Below are positions 8,447 through 16,504 of a DNA stretch of 64,000 bases, piece by piece. The position numbers were made by a program, and so were the translations under genes. This DNA comes from an uncultured Spirochaetales bacterium (GTDB taxonomy: Bacteria > Spirochaetota > Spirochaetia > Sphaerochaetales > Sphaerochaetaceae), in contig CALXRC010000004.1 of NCBI GenBank assembly GCA_944390865.1, positions 1 through 64,000 of the forward strand, written 5' to 3'. Below the pieces are notes generated by a model. The model had not been told where the DNA came from, made no database searches, and worked only from the letters and a program-made list of their open reading frames with translations. The number at the start of each line of letters is the position of its first letter. Positions within the stretch are counted from its first letter, which is position 1.

Positions 8447-8758
8447 ATGTACGCACTCGTAGAAATTCTCGGCAAGCAGTACAAGGCTGAAGAAGGCCAG
8501 AGCCTGCAGGTCGATCTTCTCAACATGGAAGAAGGTGCTTCCTTTGAGACAGACAAGGTTCTCGCTGTCGTGGACGGAGATGAGGCTAAGTTTGGTACAC
8601 CTTATGTATCAGGCGCTTCAATCCAGGCAACAGTCGGCAGTGAAGTCAAAGGCGACAAGATCAAGGTTTACAAGTTCCACAGAAGAAAGGGTTACAGAAG
8701 AACTCAGGGACACAGACAGCAGTATTCCGTGATCACAGTCAATAAGATCAACGCATAA
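8447..8758 (+). CDS. rplU: 50S ribosomal protein L21 (bL21)
   Basis: A 103-aa ribosomal protein that binds 23S rRNA in the large subunit. It starts MYALVEILGKQYKAEEG and contains the conserved C-terminal KFHRRKGYRRTQGHRQQY, diagnostic for bL21. It heads the cluster rplU-rpmA-obgE, the common bacterial order, here without the small ysxB gene often found between rplU and rpmA. Confidence 0.97.
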   Translation: MYALVEILGKQYKAEEGQSLQVDLLNMEEGASFETDKVLAVVDGDEAKFGTPYVSGASIQATVGSEVKGDKIKVYKFHRRKGYRRTQGHRQQYSVITVNKINA

Positions 8759-8770
8759 GGAGGCGCTAGA

Positions 8771-9025
8771 ATGGCACATAAGAAAGGTGGCGGTTCATCA
8801 CGCAACGGACGCGATTCCAATGCACAGCGCTTGGGTGTTAAGCGCTTCGGCGGTCAGATTGTGAAGGCTGGTGAGATTCTTGTCCGTCAGCGCGGAACAA
8901 AGATCCATCCCGGCCAGAATGTCGGACTGGGAACAGACTATACTCTCTTTGCCAAGGTTGCAGGCACTGTCGAGTATGTGAACAGGAACAACAGAAAGTA
9001 TGCAACTGTTGTTGCTGCTGAGTAA
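8771..9025 (+). CDS. rpmA: 50S ribosomal protein L27 (bL27)
   Basis: An 84-aa basic protein of the large subunit whose N-terminus reaches the peptidyl transferase centre. It begins [17 protein letters not shown] with no Firmicutes-type cleaved extension and continues with KRFGGQ and [12 protein letters not shown] strong AAGGAGG lies 7 nt before the ATG. It is 12 nt downstream of rplU and 6 nt upstream of obgE, clearly one operon. Confidence 0.97.
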   Translation: MAHKKGGGSSRNGRDSNAQRLGVKRFGGQIVKAGEILVRQRGTKIHPGQNVGLGTDYTLFAKVAGTVEYVNRNNRKYATVVAAE

Positions 9026-9031
9026 GGACTG

Positions 9032-10090
9032 ATGTTCGGATTTTCTGACGAAACCTATATCGATGTTGCCTCCGGAAACGGAGGCAATGGTTGTGTTTCC
9101 TTCCACAGAGAGAAATTTATTCCCAAAGGCGGTCCTGACGGAGGCGACGGCGGAAAGGGCGGAGATGTCGTGTTTGTCGTGCGTGACAACCTGAGGACTC
9201 TCGGCCATCTGAAGATGGTGCGCACTTTCAGGGCTGAGAACGGCCGTCCCGGTCAGGGCGACAGGTGCTTCGGACGCTGCGGCGCAGATGTGGAGATTTC
9301 TGTCCCTCCTGGCACTGTGATCAAGGATGCCGATACAGGAGAGCTCATAAAGGATCTCACAGGCGAGAGCCGCTGGGTCTTCCTGAAAGGCGGGAAGGGC
9401 GGACTGGGAAACTGGCACTTCAGAAGTTCCACAAGACAGACTCCGCGCTTTGCCCAGAGCGGGGAGAAGGGCCAGGAGATGAGGATCGGCGTTGAGCTGC
9501 TCGTCATTGCAGATATCGGCTTTGTCGGTTTCCCGAACGCGGGAAAGAGTTCCCTGCTCAACCTGCTGACAAACGCAAGAAGCAAGGTCGCAGGCTATCC
9601 GTTCACCACGAAGATACCTCAGCTGGGAGCAATGCGCTATGACGGCCAGGACATCATTCTGGCTGACATCCCGGGAATAATTGAGGGTGCTAGCCAGGGA
9701 GCCGGAATGGGCTTCAAGTTTCTGCGCCATATCTCGCGCACGAAGGCGCTTGCTGTTTTCATTGATCTCAGCGATGAGGGCTATCTGTCCAGCTATTCCA
9801 TTCTGATGAAGGAGCTTGAGCAGTTTGCTCCAGCGCTTGTGAGCAAGCCTCAGGTCATCATTGCCTCAAAGGCAGATGAGGATCTTGACGGCGAGAGGCT
9901 TGGCCTCCTCAGGGCCTCTCTGGATGGAAAGGAGATTCATCCTCTTTCCGTTTATATGGATGAGACTGTTGAGGACGTGAAGCAGGCCTTCATCCGTGTT
10001 GTTTGCAGCAGTCAAGAGAGAAAGGATGCGGCAGACGGAGGCTTTACGGCTGTAGTGGACAATGAGGCCGAGTACAGGGATGAGTACTGA
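9032..10090 (+). CDS. obgE: GTPase Obg/CgtA
   Basis: Obg is a ribosome-associated GTPase acting in late 50S assembly. The 352-aa protein has the glycine-rich Obg fold (residues about 1-158, GNGGNGCVSFHREKF) followed by a G domain with the P loop GFPNAGKSS, DIPGIIEGA (G3) and ASKAD (G4). It ends shortly after the G domain without a full OCT domain. The start is preceded by AAGGA. Its end overlaps nadD by 11 nt. Confidence 0.96.
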   Translation: MFGFSDETYIDVASGNGGNGCVSFHREKFIPKGGPDGGDGGKGGDVVFVVRDNLRTLGHLKMVRTFRAENGRPGQGDRCFGRCGADVEISVPPGTVIKDADTGELIKDLTGESRWVFLKGGKGGLGNWHFRSSTRQTPRFAQSGEKGQEMRIGVELLVIADIGFVGFPNAGKSSLLNLLTNARSKVAGYPFTTKIPQLGAMRYDGQDIILADIPGIIEGASQGAGMGFKFLRHISRTKALAVFIDLSDEGYLSSYSILMKELEQFAPALVSKPQVIIASKADEDLDGERLGLLRASLDGKEIHPLSVYMDETVEDVKQAFIRVVCSSQERKDAADGGFTAVVDNEAEYRDEY

Positions 10091-10673
10091 GAAAAAGAGC
10101 CTGCTCTTCGGAGGCTCCTTTGATCCTGTTCACAAGGGGCATGTGCACATCATAAAGGCGGCACTTGAGCTGACTGACTATGAACGGATAATCGTCATGC
10201 CGGCCAGTGTGTCCAACTTCAAGCAGAAAGCCAGAGGCGTGTCAGGTCAGCACAGGCTCGCAATGCTGCATCTGGCGCTTGATAATATCAGGGCGGAAGG
10301 CAGACAGATCATAATTTCCGACTATGAGATCAGAAAGGGCGGAGTCAGCTATACATATGATACTGTGAAAGCTGTGTATCAGCTTTTCCAGGTAAAGGGC
10401 ACTCTCGGCTTCCTGATGGGAGACGATCTGATCCAGGATCTGGACAAGTGGTACCATTATGATGAGCTGGTCAGGCTTGTCGATTTTGTATGCTTCACGC
10501 GTCTTGGCAGCCACCCTGCGGCTCCTGCAGGCGCCAATGTCAGATACTATGACATTCCGCCTCTCGTCTCGAGCAGCAGCACTGTCCGTCAGGGAGATCT
10601 TGACCTTACAGAAGATTCTGTCAGAGAGTATATTATTGAGCATGGATTATACGGAACTGGAAAAGATTGTTAG
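10080..10673 (+). CDS. nadD: nicotinate-nucleotide adenylyltransferase
   Basis: NadD adenylates nicotinate mononucleotide to deamido-NAD in NAD synthesis. The 197-aa protein has the nucleotidyltransferase signature GGSFDPVHKGH at residues 11-21 and the second motif SSSTVR near residue 165. The start at ATG 10080 overlaps the last codons of obgE and is preceded by AGGG; an ATG six codons earlier is an alternative. Its position between obgE and yqeK/rsfS is the standard cluster order. Confidence 0.94.
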   Translation: MSTEKKSLLFGGSFDPVHKGHVHIIKAALELTDYERIIVMPASVSNFKQKARGVSGQHRLAMLHLALDNIRAEGRQIIISDYEIRKGGVSYTYDTVKAVYQLFQVKGTLGFLMGDDLIQDLDKWYHYDELVRLVDFVCFTRLGSHPAAPAGANVRYYDIPPLVSSSSTVRQGDLDLTEDSVREYIIEHGLYGTGKDC

Positions 10674-11220
10674 TCAGCAGATGAAGGCTTCCAGATTTGA
10701 GCATTCCCTTGGTGTTGTTGAAGTCTGTGAAGTGCTTTCCCGTCGCTTCCGCCTCGATGTAGAGCTGAGCCGGATGACAGGAATCTTTCACGACTGGGCC
10801 CGTTATATGGATGGCAGCAAGATGCTTTCCTTCTGCAGGAAGAACAGCATCGAAGTATATGCTGAGGAGGAGGCAAGCCCCATGCTGCTGCACGGCGCAG
10901 TCGCAGCCTGGTATTTCCCCCGCATAACGAATATCTGGGATGATAGGGCCGTGAAGGCGATCCGCAACCACACTCTGGCCAGCCCTGATATGGGGGCGCT
11001 GGGTGCCGTGCTCTATGTGGCTGATTATTCAGAAAAGGGCCGCCGTCATCTTGATGACAATGACAGGCTGATCATCTGGGGAAAGCCCAACCTTGAGCAA
11101 ATGGTCCTGGAAGTGCTGAAAAGGGAAGAGGAGTACTCTTTCACTGTCAGCAGGCCAATGGCGGACATCAGTGTGAAAACCCGTGATTTCCTGCTCTCTG
11201 GAGGCAAGTTTGAAATTTAG
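10642..11220 (+). CDS. yqeK: HD-domain hydrolase, YqeK-type symmetrical Ap4A hydrolase
   Basis: YqeK family proteins hydrolyse diadenosine tetraphosphate symmetrically to ADP. This 192-aa protein shows the HD metal ligands in FEHSLGV (about residue 20), FHDWAR (about residue 50) and LLHGAVAA, plus the downstream LYVADYSEKGR. It overlaps nadD by 32 nt and is followed by a lipoprotein gene and rsfS, matching the usual nadD-yqeK-rsfS order. Confidence 0.88.
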   Translation: MDYTELEKIVSQQMKASRFEHSLGVVEVCEVLSRRFRLDVELSRMTGIFHDWARYMDGSKMLSFCRKNSIEVYAEEEASPMLLHGAVAAWYFPRITNIWDDRAVKAIRNHTLASPDMGALGAVLYVADYSEKGRRHLDDNDRLIIWGKPNLEQMVLEVLKREEEYSFTVSRPMADISVKTRDFLLSGGKFEI

Positions 11221-11734
11221 GACTGCTGTTCTGATTCTCTGCACCGCACTGTTTCTCACCTCCTGTTCCTCATCTGAACAGGCTTATTACCTTGACGGCG
11301 GCAGCCAGGCTGCGGCCTATCTGATTTCAGGGGACAGACTTGTCGAGATAAGAATCGCGGGACAGCTGTATGAAGACTATATCCAGGGCACAGAGCTGGC
11401 CGGCTTTTCAAGACTGTTCGGCTGTGAGGCCGTTTCAGCTGCCGCCATTTCCGGGACAGCCTTTGACAGGCGCGACTCTCTCTATTCTGATCTTGCCTGG
11501 CTCACAGGCAGGGCTGATGGGCTTGATGCGGCCAGGGATTTCTTTTCTGACCTGTCGTCAGGTTCATTCATTGATACTGTGGACAACCTCAGTGCGGACT
11601 TTGATGAAAAGGCTTTTCTGAAAGCTGTGAGAAAGACTGAGGAGCATTATATTTATGATCTGGAACGCGTGCTTGCCAGCGTGGATGATGTGGATTCATT
11701 CCTTCCCATATGGCTTGCTTCGGTTCTGGCTTAG
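11210..11734 (+). CDS. small lipoprotein of unknown function
   Basis: A 174-aa predicted lipoprotein with signal MKFRTAVLILCTALFLTSC and the lipobox LTSC at residues 16-19. The mature part contains no domain I recognise; a few hydrophobic and acidic stretches suggest a folded globular protein. The start is taken as TTG 11210 because GGAGG lies 6 nt upstream and the signal peptide begins there. It overlaps the end of yqeK by 11 nt and lies 14 nt before rsfS, so it is part of the operon. In other bacteria a LytR-type gene can occupy this slot, but this protein is too short for that. Confidence 0.8.
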   Translation: MKFRTAVLILCTALFLTSCSSSEQAYYLDGGSQAAAYLISGDRLVEIRIAGQLYEDYIQGTELAGFSRLFGCEAVSAAAISGTAFDRRDSLYSDLAWLTGRADGLDAARDFFSDLSSGSFIDTVDNLSADFDEKAFLKAVRKTEEHYIYDLERVLASVDDVDSFLPIWLASVLA

Positions 11735-11748
11735 GAGAATTTTGAATT

Positions 11749-12096
11749 ATGACAGAAATCGTCAGGAATAACAGTCAGGCAATAGCAGACTTTCTGAATG
11801 AGCACAGCTGCCGTGATGTCAGCGTGATTGAGCTTGAAAACTGTTCATGGACAGACTGCTTCGTGATTGCGACAGTCAATTCAGTCGGACATCTGAGAGG
11901 TGTTGTCCATCAGATCTGGGATCTTCTGAACAGCCTTGGCCTGCAGGTCAACAACAGGCACAAGACTCCTGCAGAGGACGGCTGGACTCTGATTGACACT
12001 GGGGATATCGTGATACACCTCATGAGCCAGGAGCTCAGGGATTTCTATTCACTGGAAAAGCTGTGGAGGACAACTGAAGAGAAAAAGGAAGACTGA
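11749..12096 (+). CDS. rsfS: ribosome silencing factor RsfS
   Basis: RsfS binds ribosomal protein L14 and blocks subunit joining in starvation. The 115-aa protein carries the family pattern DVSVIELE...TDCFVIATVNSVGHLRGV (two parts of one motif, residues about 24-50) and EDGWTLIDTGDIVIHLM near residue 77. GGAG lies about 10 nt before the start. It ends the rplU-to-rsfS cluster. Confidence 0.95.
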   Translation: MTEIVRNNSQAIADFLNEHSCRDVSVIELENCSWTDCFVIATVNSVGHLRGVVHQIWDLLNSLGLQVNNRHKTPAEDGWTLIDTGDIVIHLMSQELRDFYSLEKLWRTTEEKKED

Positions 12097-12131
12097 CAAC
12101 GTGTTTTTTATGTGAAGTGACGTCTCTTTTC

Positions 12132-12160
12132 TTGCCTTAGTTTCTTCTGAAGTGAATACT
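12132..12160 (+). promoter_or_regulatory. predicted leaderless promoter of the response regulator gene
   Basis: TTGCCT (12132-12137), 17 nt, AATACT (12155-12160), then exactly 6 nt to the ATG at 12167. There is no Shine-Dalgarno, so transcription would begin at the A of the start codon. Confidence 0.45.
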
Positions 12161-12166
12161 TTTGTC

Positions 12167-12871
12167 ATGAAAACTATTTATGTTGTTGAAGACCATGATG
12201 CGATAAGAGACGGCGTTGTCCGTTATCTGGAGATTTCCGGTTACCATGCACTGGGACTGGCAACTCTGGCAGAAGAAAGAAAAGCTGTTGAGACAGAGAA
12301 GCCTGACCTGATCATTCAGGATGTCATGCTTCCTGACGGAGACGGCTTTCTTTTTATCAAGGAACTCAAGAGGAGAAACGTCGACATTCCTGTAATCTTC
12401 ATGACTGCAAGAAGCGAGGAGTCTGACAGGATCCTGGGCTTTGAGCTCGGCGCTGATGATTATATTTCAAAGCCGTTCAGCCCGAAGGAGCTCGTGCTGA
12501 GAGTGGCCGCCCTCTTCAGGAGGCTTGATCATGCAGGCAGCAGGGACGACGGCGGGCAGATGGCATTCACAGACACAGTCAATGAGCTTGTGATAGATTT
12601 CACGCAGCACAGGCTGACGATAAACGGAGATGAGAAGACCCTGACAGCGGCAGAATGGAGGATCGTGACATACCTGGCTGAGAATGAGGGCAGGCTTGTC
12701 TCTCGATCCCTCATCCTAGAGAAGTGCTTTGACTACTCCTTTGACAGTTATGAGCGCGTTGTCGATACGCATATAAAGAACATAAGGGCAAAGCTCCGCC
12801 CCGGCGAATGGATAGAGACGGTGCGCGGCTATGGCTACAGGTTCTGCACAAGAAAGGAATCTGCAAATTGA
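12167..12871 (+). CDS. OmpR-family two-component response regulator
   Basis: The 234-aa protein has an N-terminal receiver domain with the acidic pair E8/D9, phospho-acceptor D52 (QDVMLPDGDG), MTAR (Thr) and KPF (Lys), followed by a C-terminal winged-helix DNA-binding domain with the VVDTHIKNIRAKL and VRGYGYRF signatures. It is translationally coupled to the histidine kinase downstream through a TTGA overlap. A GTG five codons upstream is an alternative start. The target genes cannot be deduced. Confidence 0.93.
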   Translation: MKTIYVVEDHDAIRDGVVRYLEISGYHALGLATLAEERKAVETEKPDLIIQDVMLPDGDGFLFIKELKRRNVDIPVIFMTARSEESDRILGFELGADDYISKPFSPKELVLRVAALFRRLDHAGSRDDGGQMAFTDTVNELVIDFTQHRLTINGDEKTLTAAEWRIVTYLAENEGRLVSRSLILEKCFDYSFDSYERVVDTHIKNIRAKLRPGEWIETVRGYGYRFCTRKESAN

Positions 12872-14340
12872 GAGTCAGGGTCCTGCGGCGTTACTTTTTC
12901 CGGATCTTCTTCTCCCTGCTGCTTGTCACTTCCCTCATTGTGGCAATACAGGTTGTCTTTCTGCTGACTTCAATGTGGATGGCCGGCGTGAACTGGCCGC
13001 GCTTTGTGGCGCATGAATATGTCAACAGAGTAATCTCGGCCATGGACAGCCTGGATCATCCCACAATGAATGAGACCTTAGATGTGTTTACCCAGAGCAT
13101 GGATGACAGGGTCTCAGGCCTGCTGATCAGGAACGTGAGGACAGGAGATCTGCTGCTGTATGGCAGGACGCCGCAGAGCGCTGCATCTGATGATGTGCCG
13201 CAGAAGGACCAGCATCTTGTCGACGTGACGTCGCAGGATCAGAAGGTGGTTTCGAAAAGCAGCGACGTGTACAACATCTCAGCCCAGCTTGATGAGGAGG
13301 GAGACTTCACTTATTCTGTCACAGCGATTGCCGGAAGCGAAGACAGCTCAGTTGTCACGTACACTGTTCCTTCCTTTATCAATGAAAAGGACATTGCCGC
13401 AACAATCTTCTATGAACTGAACGGCGAGCTGATCACGTGTTTTGATATCCTGGTCATCAATATGAGGAACTATGAATCCAACCGCTACATCATTGATGCC
13501 ACGATAATGACATTCACCTGGATCATTCCGATCTGTCTTGCAATAGCAGTCATTGTCTCAATTCTTTTCTCCCGCCGCGACACGAGAGCCATCGTAAGAT
13601 TTCAGGAGGCTCTGGACAAAATCGCCCACGGGGACTACAGCATTACTCTGCCGCGTCAGCATACCTTTGAACTGGAAGAGATAGCGCGCTCCATAGAGAG
13701 GCTGAAAGTGAACCTTGAGAAGAACCGCCTGGCACGCAAGGAGTGGATCCGCTCCATTGCCCATGATCTCAACACACCGATCAGCAGCATCAGGCTTCTG
13801 GCAGAGGGCCTTGAGGACGGAGTATATCAGGCAGATGAGTACTTCTTCTCAAGCCTGAAGAAGGAGATAGGGGATCTGTCCCAGAAGGTGACCACTGTAC
13901 GTTATTACACAAGCCTGATGGATCCTGACTTCAGGCCGGACCTGCATGCTGTAAGGCTGTCAGAGCTCATTGCGGATGTCGTCAGCTCCTATGCAGACGA
14001 CATAGAACGGATCAGAGTTGAGATCAAAGCTGATGCACAGATAGAAACTGACTATGCGCTGCTGTCGCGGGCGCTGCATGAGCTGATAAACAATGCACTG
14101 CAGGCTGACAGCGGCAGAATCTCTGTCAGCCTCGATCACAACATCATAGAAATAAGGAACAAGGGCTGTCTGCCTGACCATCCTGACCTGTTTGAGCCCT
14201 GGGCACGCGGAGACAACAGCCGGCACAGCGGAGGCTGCGGCCTTGGCCTTCCTGTCACAGGCCAGATAATGACAATACTTGACGGCAAGGTTGAGATAAG
14301 TCAGCAGAAGGATGAAGTCTCAGCCAGACTCATATTGTAG
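12868..14340 (+). CDS. membrane sensor histidine kinase
   Basis: The 490-aa kinase has a first membrane helix at residues about 10-38, a periplasmic sensor region of about 175 residues, a second helix near residues 210-235, a HAMP linker, a HisKA domain with phospho-acceptor H299 (SIAHDLNTPISS) and an HATPase domain with N box HELINNALQAD and G box GCGLGLPV. The start is the TTG that overlaps the stop of the response regulator; the frame opens earlier but only inside that gene. The sensor domain has no family I recognise, so the stimulus is unknown. Confidence 0.93.
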   Translation: MRVRVLRRYFFRIFFSLLLVTSLIVAIQVVFLLTSMWMAGVNWPRFVAHEYVNRVISAMDSLDHPTMNETLDVFTQSMDDRVSGLLIRNVRTGDLLLYGRTPQSAASDDVPQKDQHLVDVTSQDQKVVSKSSDVYNISAQLDEEGDFTYSVTAIAGSEDSSVVTYTVPSFINEKDIAATIFYELNGELITCFDILVINMRNYESNRYIIDATIMTFTWIIPICLAIAVIVSILFSRRDTRAIVRFQEALDKIAHGDYSITLPRQHTFELEEIARSIERLKVNLEKNRLARKEWIRSIAHDLNTPISSIRLLAEGLEDGVYQADEYFFSSLKKEIGDLSQKVTTVRYYTSLMDPDFRPDLHAVRLSELIADVVSSYADDIERIRVEIKADAQIETDYALLSRALHELINNALQADSGRISVSLDHNIIEIRNKGCLPDHPDLFEPWARGDNSRHSGGCGLGLPVTGQIMTILDGKVEISQQKDEVSARLIL

Positions 14341-14877
14341 TCAGTCCAGCTTCACAGCCATCATGATCTCATCGTCTTCAAGGCGGCGGACGGAAAGCAT
14401 TCCTTCCTCATAAAGGCCATAGGATGCGCTGTATCCTCCCTTTGGGATGCTGACTGAGCCCGGATTGAAGATGATGATGCCGTTTTCCTTCTTTGCGACA
14501 GGAATGTGCGTATGCCCGTAAAGGAAGATCTCTGCACCCGGCGGCAGCTGTGACTCGCTGTAGATATGTCCATGAGAGAGCGTAAGAGTGTATCCGTCAA
14601 TGTGCACCAGAGCAGTCGTGCTCAGGATGGGGAAGGAAAGAACCATCTGGTCGACTTCAGCGTCGCAGTTTCCCCTTACTGCAATGATCTTTGTGCTCAG
14701 GCTGTTCATGACAGGGATCACCGCTTTTGGATTGTAGCTGGAGGGAAGATCATTCCTGGGTCCGTGGTAGAGCACATCGCCCAGGCAGATGACAAGATCC
14801 GCTTTTCCCGCAAGCTTTTCGATTTTCAGGACAGGCTCCAGTGCCCCGTGGATATCAGAAATGATCAATGCTCTCAT
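14341..14877 (-). CDS. yfcE: YfcE/MJ0936-type metallophosphoesterase
   Basis: A 178-aa calcineurin-like phosphoesterase; relatives hydrolyse phosphodiesters in vitro with Mn2+. All metal-binding motifs are present: SDIHG (residues 7-11), GDVLYHGPRN, GNCD, SHGH and GHTHIP. The start MRALIISD at 14877 fits the family. The gene lies downstream of trmL on the same strand with a 23-nt overlap. The physiological substrate is unknown. Confidence 0.9.
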   Translation of the reverse strand: MRALIISDIHGALEPVLKIEKLAGKADLVICLGDVLYHGPRNDLPSSYNPKAVIPVMNSLSTKIIAVRGNCDAEVDQMVLSFPILSTTALVHIDGYTLTLSHGHIYSESQLPPGAEIFLYGHTHIPVAKKENGIIIFNPGSVSIPKGGYSASYGLYEEGMLSVRRLEDDEIMMAVKLD

Positions 14878-15367
14878 ATTGCTTTTCAACCTTCTCGAAA
14901 GGAGCCGGGAACCCCAGCTGCCTGTAGTATTCAAATACTGCAACAGCGACGCTGTTTGACAGATTCAGGCTCCTTTCTCCTTTTCTGAGCGGAAGCCTGA
15001 AGCAGCGCTCAATGTTGGCCTCTATCAGCTCTCTCCCAAGTCCTGCTGACTCTCTTCCGAAAATCATGAAAAGGTCTTCATCCTTTTCTTTTTCAAAGCT
15101 GATGTCAAAGTAGTTCAGCCTGCTGCGGGCAGAGAAGAAGAGGAGCTTCTTATCTCTGCAGCGGAAGAAAAACTCCTCATCCGAGTCCATCACTTCCAGG
15201 TCAAGCTCGTCCCAGTAATCCAGACCGGCACGCTTGAGGTGTTTCTCGTCCAGTGAGAAGCCAAGCGGCCTGACAAGAATCAGCCTGCTTCCGGTTACAG
15301 TGCAGGTGCGTGCGATGTTGCCGGTGTTCTGCGGTATTTCAGGCTGAAAGAGTACAATATTGAGCAT
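14855..15367 (-). CDS. trmL: tRNA (cytidine/uridine-34-2'-O)-methyltransferase TrmL-like (SpoU family)
   Basis: SPOUT methyltransferase expected to 2'-O-methylate the wobble nucleotide of leucine tRNAs. The 170-aa length and the motifs QPEIPQNTGNIARTC (residues about 8-22), FGRESAGL near residue 100, and LRKGERSLNLSNSVAVAVFEY near the C-terminus are diagnostic of the TrmL branch, which lacks an N-terminal rRNA-binding extension. Confidence 0.93.
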   Translation of the reverse strand: MLNIVLFQPEIPQNTGNIARTCTVTGSRLILVRPLGFSLDEKHLKRAGLDYWDELDLEVMDSDEEFFFRCRDKKLLFFSARSRLNYFDISFEKEKDEDLFMIFGRESAGLGRELIEANIERCFRLPLRKGERSLNLSNSVAVAVFEYYRQLGFPAPFEKVEKQYESIDHF

Positions 15368-15697
15368 TAGGCATAGCTAAGCACAAAAGGGCAGGCTGAG
15401 ACAATAGGATTCAAGGGACCGGGAGCCTGGCTGCTTTGTTTTTTCTGCTGCGTGACAATTGAAGAAAGTTATCCCGGCCCGGGCGTGATCGGAGCTCAGC
15501 AGGATTATCTTTATGCCAGACAGTACGGCGGGGCTGCATCCGGAATAGGAGTGAAATATGTCAGCTACTATGAGGATGCAGGGATTGCGTTCAGCGCTCA
15601 GACTGACGCATGGTCTGAAGCTCTGTCCATCTGATGTAATTTCCTGTTAACCGGCACATGTTCCATAACCTGAGTCTTTAGGCTAGACTCTTGGGTT
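15368..15697. other. intergenic stretch with one short open frame
   Basis: This 330-bp interval between trmL and uppP holds the 60-codon frame listed separately at 15452-15634. A weak TAGACT -10-like hexamer sits 8 nt before the uppP ATG, without a convincing -35. No RNA gene or repeat is seen. Confidence 0.4.
15452..15634 (+). CDS. short open frame, possible 3' remnant of a secreted or barrel protein
   Basis: Sixty codons from a GTG, using codons like the neighbouring genes, with Gly/Tyr-rich and alternating-polarity segments (QYGGAASGIGVKYVSYY) typical of beta-strands. There is no ribosome-binding site and no signal peptide in frame, so it may be the surviving end of a degraded gene rather than an intact small protein. 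No function is proposed. Confidence 0.3.
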   Translation: MTIEESYPGPGVIGAQQDYLYARQYGGAASGIGVKYVSYYEDAGIAFSAQTDAWSEALSI

Positions 15698-16504
15698 ATG
15701 GAAGTGTTGAAAGTAATAATACTTGGCATTATTCAGGGGATAACAGAGTGGCTGCCTGTCTCTTCGACAGGACACATGCTGCTCTTTGATGAACTCATGC
15801 CTCTGCACCAGAGTGCCGAGTTTGTCTCTGTTTTCATGGTTGTCGTACAGCTTGGTTCTGTCCTTGCTGTGGTTGTTCTCTTTTTCAGGAAGCTGTGGCC
15901 GTTTGGAAAGGAAAGGAGCGAGACAAGACGCACTCTGACTCTCTGGGGCAAGGTCCTCATTGCCTCAATACCTGCAGGAGCCACCGGCCTTCTCTTTGAT
16001 GATATCATTGACTCAAGGCTGTCGGTCTGGCCTGTAATTGCCGCGGCTCTTGCGCTGTACGGAATTGCATATATAATCCTTGAAAAGTGCGTGAGGATCA
16101 GAACACGCATAAACAGCGTGGATGGGCTGGCTGTCAGGGGCAGCCTCATAATGGGTGCTTTTCAGATGCTGGCGCTGATCCCTGGCACATCCCGTTCCGG
16201 CTCGACGATTCTCGGCGGAATGATCACAGGGGTAAGCAGGCCCGCAGCTGCGGAGTTTTCGTTTTTCATGGCGCTTCCTGTAATGGCGGGGGCAAGCCTG
16301 CTGCGCCTTGTCAAAAGCGGCTTTGGATTCACTGCGGGAGAGTGGGGCCTGCTGTTTCTTGGAGCCCTGGTTGCCTTCCTTGTCTCCCTTGCCGTGATCA
16401 AAGGCCTGATGAGCTATGTGCGCTCTCATGATTTCTCTGTCTTCGGCATATACAGAATCCTGCTTGCGGCTGTTGTCGTGGTCTATTTCGGCTTTATCCG
16501 CTGA
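15698..16504 (+). CDS. uppP: undecaprenyl-diphosphatase
   Basis: This membrane enzyme (BacA/UppP) dephosphorylates undecaprenyl pyrophosphate to recycle the carrier lipid of cell-wall synthesis. The 268-aa protein has about eight hydrophobic helices and both active-site motifs: QGITEWLPVSSTGHM (residues about 14-28) and PGTSRSGST near residue 162. It converges on dinB with an 11-bp overlap. It lies next to the murE-ddl-dinB operon, though on the opposite strand. Confidence 0.96.
   Translation: MEVLKVIILGIIQGITEWLPVSSTGHMLLFDELMPLHQSAEFVSVFMVVVQLGSVLAVVVLFFRKLWPFGKERSETRRTLTLWGKVLIASIPAGATGLLFDDIIDSRLSVWPVIAAALALYGIAYIILEKCVRIRTRINSVDGLAVRGSLIMGAFQMLALIPGTSRSGSTILGGMITGVSRPAAAEFSFFMALPVMAGASLLRLVKSGFGFTAGEWGLLFLGALVAFLVSLAVIKGLMSYVRSHDFSVFGIYRILLAAVVVVYFGFIR

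Noticed and set aside
12808-12867. Longer N-terminus of the histidine kinase from 12808
   Set aside because: The extra 20 codons lie inside the response regulator gene; the TTG overlap start gives a proper membrane anchor with a basic N-terminus.
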